A DNA stretch of 64,000 bases from NCBI GenBank assembly GCA_002363615.1, contig DEWK01000020.1, positions 75,038 through 139,037 on the forward strand, in the 5' to 3' direction. The stretch is from Lachnospira sp. UBA3212. GTDB lineage: Bacteria; Bacillota; Clostridia; Lachnospirales; Lachnospiraceae. Each line of letters starts with the position of its first letter. Position 1 is the first letter of the stretch. The position numbers and the translations under genes were made by a program. The notes beneath the pieces were generated by a model. It had not been told where the DNA came from. It worked only from the letters and a program-made list of their open reading frames with translations, and did no database searches. Below, piece after piece: positions 53,482 through 63,419 of this stretch.

Positions 53482-54621
53482 CTATCCCCTTACACGAAAA
53501 TACTCTTTTACCCATTTCTCTGTATCTAAAATCTGCTGTAAATCTGGCTTTTGGATTAAGGTATGGGCATCCATACACTCCTCAATCAGTTCCGGAATTT
53601 CCAAAAAACTTACTTGGTCTTTTAAAAACATTGGTACAATCTGCTCATTCGCAGCATTAAAAACCGTTGGAAGACTGCCTCCAATCCTTCCTGCACGATA
53701 GGCAAGTACCAGTCCCTTAAAAGTATCTAAATCTGGTTTAGCAAAATTAATCTCTGTGATTTCATGAAAATTAACCCGCTTACTTTCTAGATTTCTTCTT
53801 CTGGGATAAGTAAGGGCATACTGGATTGGAAGCTTCATATCAGGTACCCCAATCTGAGCCATCACCGCTCCATCTTTAAATTCCACCATGGAATGTATCA
53901 AACTCTGTCTTTGTACCACTACGGTAATTTGATCCACCGGCACATCAAACAGCCATCTAGCCTCCATCACTTCAAGCCCCTTGTTTACCATGGTAGAAGA
54001 ATCAATCGTAACCTTGGGACCCATGTTCCAATTAGGATGTTTTAAGGCCTGAGCTGCCGTAACATGTTCTAATTCCTTTCTTGATTTACCAAAAAAAGGA
54101 CCGCCGGAAGCCGTAAGCAAAATCTGAGATAAGTCTCTGGCATCTTCCCCATTCAGACATTGAAAAATAGCAGAATGTTCACTATCAACCGGAAAAATCT
54201 TTACCTTATGTTTTTTGGCAAGTTCCGTAATCAAATGTCCTGCAGTCACCATGGTTTCTTTATTAGCTAGGGCTATGTCTAACCCCTCCTTGATTGCATG
54301 AACTGTTGGAAGCAAACCAATCATTCCTACTACCGCGGTAACCACAATATCTGCCTCATAACAGGCTGCCTCAATTAAGCCCTCCATTCCTCCAACTACC
54401 CGAATCTGGGTATCTGAAAGCCTAGTCTTTAAATCCTTTGCAGCATCAAGATCATACACTGCAACCAAAGCAGGTTTAAATTCTCTGGCAAAAGACTCTG
54501 CAAGTGCAATATTTTTTTTACATGCCAAGGTAGTAATCTCTAAATCCTCGTTGGCCCTAACAATTTCAATGGTCTGTTTTCCAATGGATCCGGTACAGCC
54601 CAATAAATTAATTCTTTTCAT
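53482..54621 (-). CDS. dxr: 1-deoxy-D-xylulose 5-phosphate reductoisomerase
   Basis: 379 residues, normal length. The NADPH-binding Rossmann motif is LLGCTGSIGKQT at the start, followed by ALANKETMVTAG, the metal/substrate segment VDSEHSAIFQCL, and the TASGGPFFG loop. The enzyme converts DXP to MEP in isoprenoid synthesis. It lies between cdsA and rseP in the operon. Confidence 0.97.
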   Translation of the reverse strand: MKRINLLGCTGSIGKQTIEIVRANEDLEITTLACKKNIALAESFAREFKPALVAVYDLDAAKDLKTRLSDTQIRVVGGMEGLIEAACYEADIVVTAVVGMIGLLPTVHAIKEGLDIALANKETMVTAGHLITELAKKHKVKIFPVDSEHSAIFQCLNGEDARDLSQILLTASGGPFFGKSRKELEHVTAAQALKHPNWNMGPKVTIDSSTMVNKGLEVMEARWLFDVPVDQITVVVQRQSLIHSMVEFKDGAVMAQIGVPDMKLPIQYALTYPRRRNLESKRVNFHEITEINFAKPDLDTFKGLVLAYRAGRIGGSLPTVFNAANEQIVPMFLKDQVSFLEIPELIEECMDAHTLIQKPDLQQILDTEKWVKEYFRVRG

Positions 54622-54639
54622 CTTTCTAACCTTCTTTAA

Positions 54640-55491
54640 TTATCTCATAATTTCCTGGAAGAGTCGTAAAAGGAAGTAAATCAATGGTGCTGTAATAATC
54701 ACACTGTCAAAACGATCTAAGATTCCACCATGACCCGGAATCAAATGTCCATAATCCTTGATTCCATGCTTTCTCTTAATTGCAGATGCCGCTAAATCTC
54801 CCACTACAGAAATTGCTGAACCCACTGCACAAACCACTACATATACAAGTTCTGCATGTGGCATATGAATATGATTCCGAAAAATCATAGAATAAATGAA
54901 ACCTAATAAAGCTGCGCCAAGAATTCCTCCCACAAATCCTTCCACCGATTTTTTAGGACTTAAAACCGGCGCCAACTTATGCTTTCCCATAGTCACACCA
55001 ACCAGGTATGCGCAGGTGTCACTGCCCCAAGAGCACAAAAATACTAGCCATACATTATATGCTCCCGAAAAGTGCGAATCACGAATCATAAAAATATAGG
55101 AAAGCATCACTGACACATACAAAAAGCCAAAAATTCCTGCCATCACCTGTCTTGTTTGAATTTCAGGAAATTCAAATACATAGCAGCATAAGAAGATGAT
55201 TAAGAAAATAATTAAAAGAATATCAAACATTGAGTTACGATTGTAATAAACCATTACATACCAAAGGACAGTCATGAAACATCCAGCCAAATAAAGGGGC
55301 AGGAGCTTTCCCTTCGGATGAATCCCATATACCTTATAAAACTCTGTTAATCCTATTAAAGACACGATTCCCAAGGTTACATCTAAAACAATTCCACCAC
55401 TAATAATGGTAATAAGCGCTACGATTACCAGAATAATACCACTAATCGTTCTCTCTAAAAATGATTTTGTCATTAAATTTTTTACAGCCAT
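54640..55491 (-). CDS. cdsA: Phosphatidate cytidylyltransferase
   Basis: 283 residues with about eight membrane helices. The CDP-diacylglycerol synthase signature is at the C-terminus: SAIKRKHGIKDYGHLIPGHGGILDRFDS. It makes CDP-diacylglycerol from CTP and phosphatidate. AGGAGGAAGT precedes the ATG. It follows uppS by nine bases and precedes dxr. Confidence 0.96.
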   Translation of the reverse strand: MAVKNLMTKSFLERTISGIILVIVALITIISGGIVLDVTLGIVSLIGLTEFYKVYGIHPKGKLLPLYLAGCFMTVLWYVMVYYNRNSMFDILLIIFLIIFLCCYVFEFPEIQTRQVMAGIFGFLYVSVMLSYIFMIRDSHFSGAYNVWLVFLCSWGSDTCAYLVGVTMGKHKLAPVLSPKKSVEGFVGGILGAALLGFIYSMIFRNHIHMPHAELVYVVVCAVGSAISVVGDLAASAIKRKHGIKDYGHLIPGHGGILDRFDSVIITAPLIYFLLRLFQEIMR

Positions 55492-55499
55492 ACTTCCTC

Positions 55500-56216
55500 C
55501 TATTTGGCATTACCAAAGCGACGATCACGCTCATTATATTTTTCAATCGCAAGTTTTAATTCCTTCTCATCAAAGTCCGGCCAAAAAACATCGGTAAAAT
55601 AAAATTCCGTATAAGCCAATTGCCATAAAAGGAAATTTGATAAACGTTCTTCTCCACTGGTTCGAATTAAAAGGTCCGGGTCTGGGAGCCCTGCCGTGTC
55701 AAGATGGTTTGCAATCACAGATTCATCGATGGCTTTGGGATCCAAACTTCCTTCCTTCACTTCTTCTGCAATCTTAGTCACGGCCCGTCGAATTTCATCC
55801 CTACTTCCGTAATTAATGGCAATATTAAACTTCAATCCTGTATTGTTTTTGGTCTCTTCTTCCAATTTTAAAATTCTTTCCTGCATAGAAGAATCCAACC
55901 TAGTCATATCCCCAATCAAACGACACTTCATCTTGTTGTCATTTGCCGTCTTGACACAGGTATTTAGATAATCATTTAACAACTTCATAATTGTATCTAC
56001 TTCATCCTGTGGTCTTTTCCAGTTTTCTGTAGAGAAGGCATAAACTGTTAAATATTCAATTCCCATTTCATATGCAGTCTTGCAAATCTTTTCCAGGTTC
56101 TTTGCTCCTGCCGCATGTCCAGCAGTTCTAGGTAGAAAACGCTTTTTTGCCCATCTACCATTCCCATCTAAAATAATAGCCACGTGTTTTGGAATCACTA
56201 ATTCCTTTTCTGCCAT
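55500..56216 (-). CDS. uppS: Undecaprenyl diphosphate synthase (isoprenyl transferase)
   Basis: 238 residues. The cis-prenyltransferase motif HVAIILDGNGRWAKKR is at the N-terminus, and the C-terminal signature PDLLIRTSGEERLSNFLLWQLAY is present. It extends farnesyl diphosphate to the C55 carrier used for wall synthesis. TAGGAGGTCAAT precedes the ATG. It lies directly after frr, with a weak hairpin in the gap. Confidence 0.97.
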   Translation of the reverse strand: MAEKELVIPKHVAIILDGNGRWAKKRFLPRTAGHAAGAKNLEKICKTAYEMGIEYLTVYAFSTENWKRPQDEVDTIMKLLNDYLNTCVKTANDNKMKCRLIGDMTRLDSSMQERILKLEEETKNNTGLKFNIAINYGSRDEIRRAVTKIAEEVKEGSLDPKAIDESVIANHLDTAGLPDPDLLIRTSGEERLSNFLLWQLAYTEFYFTDVFWPDFDEKELKLAIEKYNERDRRFGNAK

Positions 56217-56232
56217 ATTGACCTCCTAATGG

Positions 56233-56265
56233 AAAAGGGCTGTCGCAAAAAACGCCACAACCCTT
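56233..56265 (-). terminator. Weak hairpin between frr and uppS
   Basis: On the minus strand an imperfect stem (56261-56265 to 56235-56239 and inner pairs, with one mismatch and one G-U pair) is followed by TTTT and then the uppS ribosome site. It may act as an attenuator rather than a full terminator. Confidence 0.4.
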
Positions 56266-56360
56266 CTAGCTTCTTTTTTTTAAGACTCCCTTATTTTAAT
56301 CTTAAGAGATTGAATCTAGTCAAGAATCAATCGGAGTTACTACTCCAACCTCCCACTGAA

Positions 56361-56909
56361 TTAAACAGTCATGAGCTCCTTGGTCTTATTCTCTACTTCC
56401 TTTTCAACCACTGCTACATACTTATCTGTAATCTTCTGGATTTCATCCTCTGACTGCTTTAATTCATCATCAGAAAGTTCTCCATCCTTATTCAGCTTCT
56501 TTACAGCATCATTCGCATCACGACGTATGTTTCTGATTGCTACCTTAGCATTCTCGCCCTTCTTCTTTACATCCTTAACCAATTCTTTTCTTCTATCCTC
56601 GGTAAGTTCCGGAAAAACAAGACGAATCATCTTACCATCATTGGTAGGATTAATACCAAGATCCGAAGCATTAATTGCCTTCTCAATATCTCCTAATACA
56701 GAAGGATCATATGGCTGAATACAAATCATACGTGCCTCTGGTACAGAGATATTACCAACCTGCTGAATTGGTGTATCTGTTCCATAATAAGAAACTGTAA
56801 TCTTATCTAAAATATGTGGGTTAGCTCTTCCTGCACGAATCGTTGCATAATCATCTAAAAGAACTGCCACTGCCTTCTTCATCTTCTCTTCATAAATTGC
56901 GTCGATCAT
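56361..56909 (-). CDS. frr: Ribosome recycling factor
   Basis: 182 residues from the ATG at 56909; the GTG at 56930 lies inside the AAGGAATAAAAAG ribosome site. The protein is helical with the conserved RAGRANPHILDKITVSYYG and VPEARMICIQPYD segments, and a C-terminal KEVENKTKELM helix. It frees ribosomes from mRNA after termination. It is in the pyrH-frr-uppS order typical of bacteria. Confidence 0.97.
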   Translation of the reverse strand: MIDAIYEEKMKKAVAVLLDDYATIRAGRANPHILDKITVSYYGTDTPIQQVGNISVPEARMICIQPYDPSVLGDIEKAINASDLGINPTNDGKMIRLVFPELTEDRRKELVKDVKKKGENAKVAIRNIRRDANDAVKKLNKDGELSDDELKQSEDEIQKITDKYVAVVEKEVENKTKELMTV

Positions 56910-56951
56910 CTTTTTATTCCTTTCTTTCACCCCTCAGGGAAATCTTTCTAT

Positions 56952-57653
56952 TTATGCGGTAATGGTTGTTCCTTTAAAATCCCCATTCACTGCATTCACA
57001 ATGCTATTGTCTTCTAACAATCCAAAAATCTTCATCTGCATCTTATTCTCCATACAAAGAACAGAGGCTGGAAGATCAATCACGCCAAGCTTCTTTTCTA
57101 CCACTTCATCAAAGGTAAGGGTATCATACTTCTTAGCATTCGGATTAATCGCCGGATCACTATCATATACTCCATCAATGGATTTTGCGGCATAGATATA
57201 ATCTGCATCAATTTCAATTGCTCGAAGAGCCATACACATATCTGTTGAGAAATATGGATGTCCGGTTCCTCCTGCAAAGAAACAAACCTTCTTCTTAGAG
57301 AAATTCTCATTCACACGATCCTTAGAAAATTCGCTGGTAAATGTTCCCACCTTAAATGGAGTAAGAACTTCCGTATTCATGCCTTCTGTACGGAAAATCT
57401 CTGATACATAAATACAGTTCATAACAGTTGCTAACATTCCAATGCTATCTGCCTTGGTTCGGTCGATCTTCTCAGAAGTTCTTCCTCTCCAGAAATTTCC
57501 ACCACCAATTACAATACCAACTTCAACACCTGCATCTACTAATTGCTTTACCTGCTTGGCAACACCAACACAAGTTGCTTCATCAAAACCGGTCTTTTTT
57601 TCACCGGCTAAGGCTTCTCCACTTAGCTTTAAAAGAATTCTCTTCTCGCTCAT
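56952..57653 (-). CDS. pyrH: UMP kinase
   Basis: 233 residues. The amino-acid-kinase fold is shown by LKLSGEALAG at the N-terminus, VIGGGNFWRGR, and the TGHPYFSTD and KSIDGVYDSDPAINPNAKKYD segments. It phosphorylates UMP to UDP. It is the first gene of the long operon after the promoter at 57702-57730. GAAAGGAAGAAAAG precedes the ATG. Confidence 0.97.
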   Translation of the reverse strand: MSEKRILLKLSGEALAGEKKTGFDEATCVGVAKQVKQLVDAGVEVGIVIGGGNFWRGRTSEKIDRTKADSIGMLATVMNCIYVSEIFRTEGMNTEVLTPFKVGTFTSEFSKDRVNENFSKKKVCFFAGGTGHPYFSTDMCMALRAIEIDADYIYAAKSIDGVYDSDPAINPNAKKYDTLTFDEVVEKKLGVIDLPASVLCMENKMQMKIFGLLEDNSIVNAVNGDFKGTTITA

Positions 57654-57701
57654 CTTTTCTTCCTTTCTGAAATCAAAAATGCATGCTTACACATCTTCTA
57701 A

Positions 57702-57730
57702 AGAATACCATATTTTGTGCCTTCGAACAA
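57702..57730 (-). promoter_or_regulatory. Promoter of the pyrH-frr-uppS-cdsA-dxr-rseP-ispG-polC operon
   Basis: On the minus strand TTGTTC (57725-57730), 17 nt, then TATTCT (57702-57707) with a TGG extension. The pyrH ATG lies about 50 nt beyond the predicted start. A TTGACA further upstream has no -10 at proper spacing. Confidence 0.65.
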
Positions 57731-57799
57731 GACATTTTTCTATAGGGAAGGCCCAAGAAGTTTATGTCAAATCTCCCTTACAAGATTTCTCCCATTCAG

Positions 57800-58966
57800 T
57801 CAAAAAATCGGAGACAATTCTCTTAACTGACTAACAATTTGGCGAATCAAGTCACAGGTTCGATCAATCTCCTCCCTTGTGGTTTCTTCCGACAAGGTAA
57901 AACGTAAGGAACTATAAGCCAGTTCCCGGTCCGTTCCAATCGCAAGTAAAACATGGGAAGGATCTGTGGAACCAGACGTGCAGGCAGACCCTGCAGAAGC
58001 CGCCACTCCTTCCATATCTAAACGAATCAAAAAGGATTCTCCTGCCACATGAGCAAAGGATAAATGAACATTATTACTTGCTCTTAATTTTATATTCTCT
58101 CCCTTAGGACCATTTAGAAAAACCTGGGTATTTTCTTTCATCACTCGGTTAATCATGTAGTCACGAAGTTTTGAAATCTTTTCCTCATTCACTTCCATAT
58201 CCCTATGAGCCAGTTCTGCCGCTTTTGCCATTCCCACAATCCCCGGGATATTTTCTGTACCTGCCCTTCTTCCTCTCTCCTGACTTCCACCATGGATAAA
58301 GGAAGAAAGTTCAAGGCCGTTTTTTATATATAAAAAGCCAACCCCCTTAGGTCCATGAAACTTATGGGCCGAAACACTCATTAAATCAATCTGGTTTTCT
58401 TTTACATGGATTGGAATGTGTCCATACGCCTGCACTGCATCCGTATGAAAAAGGATTCCGTGTTTATGACAAAGTTCTCCAATCTCTTTTATAGGCAAAA
58501 TACTACCGATTTCGTTGTTTACATACATCACAGACACTAAAATTGTGTCTTCTCGCATTGCCTCTTCTAATTCCTTTAAAGAAACAAATCCCTCATGATC
58601 CACCGGTAAGTAGGTCACCTCAAAACCTCTCGTCTCTAGGTAACTTGCCGTATGCAAAATAGCATGGTGCTCCATCTGAGTGGTAATAATATGTTTTCCC
58701 TTGTGTTGATAAGCTTCACAGACAGCCTTTAAGGCCCAGTTGTCTGATTCTGATCCACCGGAAGTAAAAAAGATTTCCTCTTCATACGCTCCAATGGTGG
58801 AAGCTATCTTTCCTCTTGCTTGGTCTAAGACCATCTTACTTCTTGCCCCTAAAGAATATACCCCTGATGCATTCCCATAGTAGTCCGTAAAATAAGGAAG
58901 CATCGCTTCTAAAACCTCAGGTTTCATTCTTGTAGTGGCTGCATTATCTAAATAGATCTCTTTCAT
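57800..58966 (-). CDS. Cysteine desulfurase (NifS/IscS-like)
   Basis: 388 residues. The PLP-binding lysine is in SAHKFHGPKGVGFLYI, and the catalytic cysteine is in AGSACTSGS. N-terminal MKEIYLDNAATTRMKPEVLEAM is typical. The enzyme releases sulfur from cysteine for iron-sulfur clusters or thio-modified tRNA. No iscU or mnmA lies next to it, so the partner is not visible. The gene follows a palindromic repeat and precedes the pyrH promoter. Confidence 0.94.
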   Translation of the reverse strand: MKEIYLDNAATTRMKPEVLEAMLPYFTDYYGNASGVYSLGARSKMVLDQARGKIASTIGAYEEEIFFTSGGSESDNWALKAVCEAYQHKGKHIITTQMEHHAILHTASYLETRGFEVTYLPVDHEGFVSLKELEEAMREDTILVSVMYVNNEIGSILPIKEIGELCHKHGILFHTDAVQAYGHIPIHVKENQIDLMSVSAHKFHGPKGVGFLYIKNGLELSSFIHGGSQERGRRAGTENIPGIVGMAKAAELAHRDMEVNEEKISKLRDYMINRVMKENTQVFLNGPKGENIKLRASNNVHLSFAHVAGESFLIRLDMEGVAASAGSACTSGSTDPSHVLLAIGTDRELAYSSLRFTLSEETTREEIDRTCDLIRQIVSQLRELSPIF

Positions 58967-59017
58967 CTAAGCCAACCCTTCTTTTCACTCGTTTCAATTC
59001 CGGAAATGATTACAAGT

Positions 59018-59057
59018 CTTGCCCCCAACCTAAGCTTAGGGGATTTCTCCTAGCAAG
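59018..59057. repeat. Palindromic element between cysteine desulfurase and topoisomerase genes
   Basis: CCTAAGCTTAGG is a perfect 12-bp palindrome (59029-59040), flanked by CTTGC (59018-59022) and GCAAG (59053-59057), so a larger stem can form. No T run follows on either strand. Its core resembles the one at 11937-11948. It may mark an old transposon end or a structured RNA element. Confidence 0.4.
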
Positions 59058-61463
59058 TTAAATCTTTGGCTTTGATCCACGTCCATCTCTTTTTGCTGTT
59101 TTCAATTTCCTAAGATTTAAATCTTTTCCCTTATAGGAAATGATTTTAGATTCCATGGCATCAATCAAATAGCAGACTCTTACTTCATCTCCCTCAGTTA
59201 ACTTAATACCCCTTACACCTAGCGCATTCTTCTTTTTTTCAGGAACTTCTGAAATTGGGAATCGAAGCATATAACCATTCTTGGTTTCGAAAATCACAAC
59301 TTCATTACTATCCTCTCCAAGAAGTTCCTCTCTCATGATTTCCTCTGGGAAAAGATTTAATTGCTCATCATCTCCCATATAGAAGTCTTCCTCAGAACCT
59401 CCTGACAAGAGGACCCTTTCACCCAATTCTTCCACAGACAATTCCATCGATGGTGTTTGGTCGCCCCTCATTGCAGTTAAATAAACTGCCACAATTTCAT
59501 CCTTCTCTCCCACTTTCGAAGCAAGGACCGTTCGCTTTGCTACATCAAATTCATCACCAAATACTCGCTTAATCATACCATGTTTCGTAGCAAATAATAA
59601 ATAATGACTCTTTACATCCCAAAGAGGATAAATAGCCACAATGGATTCGTTGGCACTGGAGTAATTACCAACATTATCTATTGGCACTCCCTTTTCCCTA
59701 AATTTCTTTTGTGGGAAATCTAGAACCTTGATCAAATGAAGGTTTCCCTTATCGGTAAAGACGCAAATCTTATCGGTATTCATACAAGTAAAGACATACT
59801 TGTATTCTTCCTTAATAACTTCAAGATTTCTCTCATAAGAAGCAATATCTAAGGTTTTTGCATAACCAAAACGATCCATCACAAAAGCAACCTCAGCTTC
59901 TTCAATCTTCTCTTCGATCACCACCGGTGCTGCTGCATCAATAATTTGGGTCCTTCTCTCCCTTGCATACTCCTTCTTAATCTGATTTAATTCTTTCTTA
60001 ATTACCTTTTTCATAGCCTTACGGTTAGAAAGGATTTCTTCATATTCCGAAATTTTTTCCACTAAGTCGTGATATTCTTTTTCCAAGGCCTCAATTTCCA
60101 AGCCAATTAATTTGTAGAGACGAAGTTCAACAATCGCTTGCGCTTGTCTTTCCGTAAAGTTTAATTGGCTAGCATAGATTTCTGATTCTTTCCCTTTAAA
60201 TTTAATTCCCTCTGTTAATCCAGAAGTTAAACAAGCCTTTACCTGCTTTAAATCGTGACTGCCCCGAATAATCTCAATGATTAAATCAATCATATCACAA
60301 GCACGAATCAGACCTTCCTTGATTTCCTTCTGTTCTAAAGCTTTATTTAGAAGGGTCTCATACTTTCTGGTATAAATTTCATACTGAAAATCTAAGCAAT
60401 ATTCGTAAATTCCTTTAAGACTTAGGGTCTCTGGTCGATTGTTTGCAATGGCAAGCATGTTCACACCAAAAGTGTCTTCTAACTTGGTTTTCTTGTAGAG
60501 GATGTTTTTAATCTTTTCAATATCTGCATCCTTTTTTAATTCTAAAGCAATCCGGATTCCTTCCTTTGAAGACTCATTAGAAATATCTGTTACTTCTGGT
60601 AATTTTCTTGCCTCAGCAAGAGCACAAACATCGGAAATAAATTTTCCAATTCCTGCACCTACCATGGTATATGGAATCTCGGTAATCACTAGTTTATCCT
60701 TCTCAGAACGCTTTTTAGCCGGCTCAAAACAAACCTTACCACGAACCTTTAGCTTTCCGCTTCCTGACTCATAGATTTCTCCTAATTCACTCTTATTAAC
60801 AATCAGGCCTCCCGTAGGAAAATCCGGTCCGGGTACATATTCCATTAATTCTCGATTACTAATCGTAGGACGATCCATGTAGGCAATCATTCCATCAATC
60901 ACCTCACCTAAATTGTGAGGTGGAATACTAGTTGTCATACCTACCGCTATACCATCTGCCCCATTAACCAAAAGATTGGGAATACGTACCGGTAAAACAC
61001 TTGGTTCCTTCTCTGTTTCATCAAAGTTTGGAATAAAATCAATGACATTCTTATCCAAATCAGATAGGTAGGCATCCTCCGTAAATTTCTGGAGTCTCGC
61101 TTCCGTATATCGCATGGCTGCTGCCCCATCACCCTCGATGGAACCAAAGTTACCATGTCCATCTACCAATGGCATTCCCTTTTTAAAGTCCTGGGACATT
61201 ACCACTAGGGCTTCATAAATGGAACTATCCCCATGGGGATGATACTTACCCATGGTATCTCCCACGATACGAGCCGACTTACGATGAGGCTTATCGTGAT
61301 CTAAGTGCAACTCCTCCATGGCATATAAAACTCTTCGCTGCACCGGCTTTAATCCGTCTCTGGCATCCGGAAGGGCTCTAGCTGTAATAACACTCATGGC
61401 ATAATCAATATATGATTTTTGCATTATCTCCGAATACTCGGTTTGTAAAATCTGTTCTGACAT
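59058..61463 (-). CDS. parC: Type IIA topoisomerase subunit A (ParC-like)
   Basis: 801 residues. The breakage-reunion region has YIDYAMSVITARALPDARDGLKPVQRR, KYHPHGDSSIYEALV and the catalytic tyrosine in AAAMRYTEARL. In the quinolone-determining motif the second acidic residue is Glu, as in ParC, and the C-terminal domain lacks the GyrA-box QRRGGKG. Both features favour topoisomerase IV over gyrase. It follows the subunit B gene by 28 nt, so both form one operon. A second gyrase pair elsewhere is likely but not in view. Confidence 0.85.
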   Translation of the reverse strand: MSEQILQTEYSEIMQKSYIDYAMSVITARALPDARDGLKPVQRRVLYAMEELHLDHDKPHRKSARIVGDTMGKYHPHGDSSIYEALVVMSQDFKKGMPLVDGHGNFGSIEGDGAAAMRYTEARLQKFTEDAYLSDLDKNVIDFIPNFDETEKEPSVLPVRIPNLLVNGADGIAVGMTTSIPPHNLGEVIDGMIAYMDRPTISNRELMEYVPGPDFPTGGLIVNKSELGEIYESGSGKLKVRGKVCFEPAKKRSEKDKLVITEIPYTMVGAGIGKFISDVCALAEARKLPEVTDISNESSKEGIRIALELKKDADIEKIKNILYKKTKLEDTFGVNMLAIANNRPETLSLKGIYEYCLDFQYEIYTRKYETLLNKALEQKEIKEGLIRACDMIDLIIEIIRGSHDLKQVKACLTSGLTEGIKFKGKESEIYASQLNFTERQAQAIVELRLYKLIGLEIEALEKEYHDLVEKISEYEEILSNRKAMKKVIKKELNQIKKEYARERRTQIIDAAAPVVIEEKIEEAEVAFVMDRFGYAKTLDIASYERNLEVIKEEYKYVFTCMNTDKICVFTDKGNLHLIKVLDFPQKKFREKGVPIDNVGNYSSANESIVAIYPLWDVKSHYLLFATKHGMIKRVFGDEFDVAKRTVLASKVGEKDEIVAVYLTAMRGDQTPSMELSVEELGERVLLSGGSEEDFYMGDDEQLNLFPEEIMREELLGEDSNEVVIFETKNGYMLRFPISEVPEKKKNALGVRGIKLTEGDEVRVCYLIDAMESKIISYKGKDLNLRKLKTAKRDGRGSKPKI

Positions 61464-61491
61464 TTCTTATCCCCTTTATCTTAAACTCTTA

Positions 61492-63417
61492 TTAGGCATC
61501 TATTTCTGCTTCCTTGGCATGCTCATAAATAAACTTCTTACGTGGTGCCACGTCACTGCCCATTAGCATTCCCGTAACATCTGAAGCCATCTTCCCATCC
61601 TCAATTCCCACCTGCTTTAGGATTCTTGTTTCAGGATTTAAGGTTGTCTCCCAAAGCTGAGAAGCATCCATCTCACCAAGTCCCTTATATCTTTGAAGGG
61701 TAAAGTTTTGACCCTTGTGTTCCTTACGGTATAGTTCTAACGCACGGTCATCATAAAGATATGTCCCTTCTCCACGCTTAGGCACTACCTTATATAAAGG
61801 TGGCATAGCAATATACACGTGTCCCGCCAGAATTAATTCCGGCATAAAACGATAAAAGAAGGTTAATAAAAGGGTGGCAATATGTGCACCGTCCACATCC
61901 GCATCGGTCATAATAACAATCTTATTGTAACGAAGTTTAGAAATATCAAAGTCATTTCCATAACCTTCCGAAAAACCACACCCAAAGGTATTAATCATGG
62001 TTTTAATCTCTGCATTGGCAAGTACCTTATCCATGGAAGCTTTTTCTACATTTAAGATTTTTCCACGAATCGGCAGGATTGCCTGAGTTCGACGATTTCT
62101 TGCGGTTTTAGCAGAACCTCCCGCCGAGTCTCCCTCTACAATAAAGACCTCACATTCCTCTGGTTTACGACTTTCACAATTGGCAAGCTTACCATTACTA
62201 TCAATGGAAAACTTGGGTTTACTTAAAAGATTGGTCTTAGCCTTCTCTTCTGCCTTACGGATTTTTGCAGACTTTTCTGCACAGGAAATCACCTTTTTTA
62301 AAGTATCTAAATTCTTATCAAAGAATAAAACCAATTCTTCTCCGGTAATATCTCCAGTAATCTTACCGGCATCCGGATTATCTAATTTCGTTTTTGTTTG
62401 CCCCTCAAATCTAGGATCTGGATGCTTAATGGCAACTACCGCTGTCATTCCATTACGGACATCGGAACCGGTAAAATTACTGTCTTTCTCCTTTAAGATT
62501 CCCAGTTCTCTGGCGTACTGATTTAAAACCGTAGTAAACTTTGCCTTAAATCCTGTAATATGGGTTCCACCCTCTTGGGTATATATATCATTACAAAAAC
62601 CAAGAATATTCTCTTGAAATTCATCTACAAACTGGAAGGCCACTTCCAATTCGATTCCGTCCCGATCATTCTTGTAATACACCACATCATGAACTTTTTC
62701 TTTTCCCTCATTCAGAGCTTCTACATAAGCCCTGATTCCATCTGGTTCATGAAAAGTTAACTTCTTTTCTTCTCCAAACCTTTTATTTTCAAAGGTAATG
62801 GTAAGATTGGGGTTAAGATAAGCGGTCTCATGGAGTCTACTAATAATAGACTCTTCCTTAAAATACGTTTTTTCAAAAATGGTATCATCCGGAAGGAAGG
62901 TAACTTCCGTTCCGGTATCATTCTTTCTGCAACTACCGGTTTCCGTTAACTGATTCATGGTTTTCCCCTGTTCATAGCGCTGCTCATAAACCTTACCACC
63001 CTGGTGAACACAAACCGTTAGGTAGGTGGAAAGGGCATTCACAACTGAAGCACCTACCCCATGAAGACCACCGGAAATCTTATAACCACCGGTTCCAAAC
63101 TTACCTCCAGCATGAAGAATGGTAAAGACCATCTCCACCGCAGTAAGTCCTGTTTTCTTGTTGATTCCCACTGGAATTCCACGTCCATTGTCTTTCACCG
63201 TAGCGGTACCATCCCCGTTCAGGGAAACATAGATTTCATTGCAATAACCAGCCAGATGCTCATCCACGGAATTGTCAACAATCTCATAAATCAAGTGGTT
63301 TAAGCCTTTGGTGGATACACTACCAATATACATTCCAGGTCTCTTACGAACCGCTTCTAAACCTTCTAATACCGCAATACTATCTGCTGTATATTCATTC
63401 GTTACTTTCGTTGCCAT
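61492..63417 (-). CDS. parE: Type IIA topoisomerase subunit B (ParE/GyrB family)
   Basis: 641 residues. The GHKL ATPase has EIVDNSVDEHLAGYC, VKDNGRGIPVG and GGLHGVGASVVNALS. The TOPRIM metal site is FIVEGDSAGGSA, followed by IMTDADVDGAHIATLLL and the QRYKGLGEMD motif. GyrB and ParE are hard to tell apart from sequence alone; the name follows the partner gene. It lies two bases after the GNAT gene. Confidence 0.88.
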   Translation of the reverse strand: MATKVTNEYTADSIAVLEGLEAVRKRPGMYIGSVSTKGLNHLIYEIVDNSVDEHLAGYCNEIYVSLNGDGTATVKDNGRGIPVGINKKTGLTAVEMVFTILHAGGKFGTGGYKISGGLHGVGASVVNALSTYLTVCVHQGGKVYEQRYEQGKTMNQLTETGSCRKNDTGTEVTFLPDDTIFEKTYFKEESIISRLHETAYLNPNLTITFENKRFGEEKKLTFHEPDGIRAYVEALNEGKEKVHDVVYYKNDRDGIELEVAFQFVDEFQENILGFCNDIYTQEGGTHITGFKAKFTTVLNQYARELGILKEKDSNFTGSDVRNGMTAVVAIKHPDPRFEGQTKTKLDNPDAGKITGDITGEELVLFFDKNLDTLKKVISCAEKSAKIRKAEEKAKTNLLSKPKFSIDSNGKLANCESRKPEECEVFIVEGDSAGGSAKTARNRRTQAILPIRGKILNVEKASMDKVLANAEIKTMINTFGCGFSEGYGNDFDISKLRYNKIVIMTDADVDGAHIATLLLTFFYRFMPELILAGHVYIAMPPLYKVVPKRGEGTYLYDDRALELYRKEHKGQNFTLQRYKGLGEMDASQLWETTLNPETRILKQVGIEDGKMASDVTGMLMGSDVAPRKKFIYEHAKEAEIDA

Positions 63418-63419
63418 CT

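Noticed and set aside
57731..57799. TTGACA at about 57765 as a second pyrH promoter
   Set aside because: The nearest -10-like hexamer has a spacer of 20 nt, too long; the TTGTTC/TATTCT pair is better.
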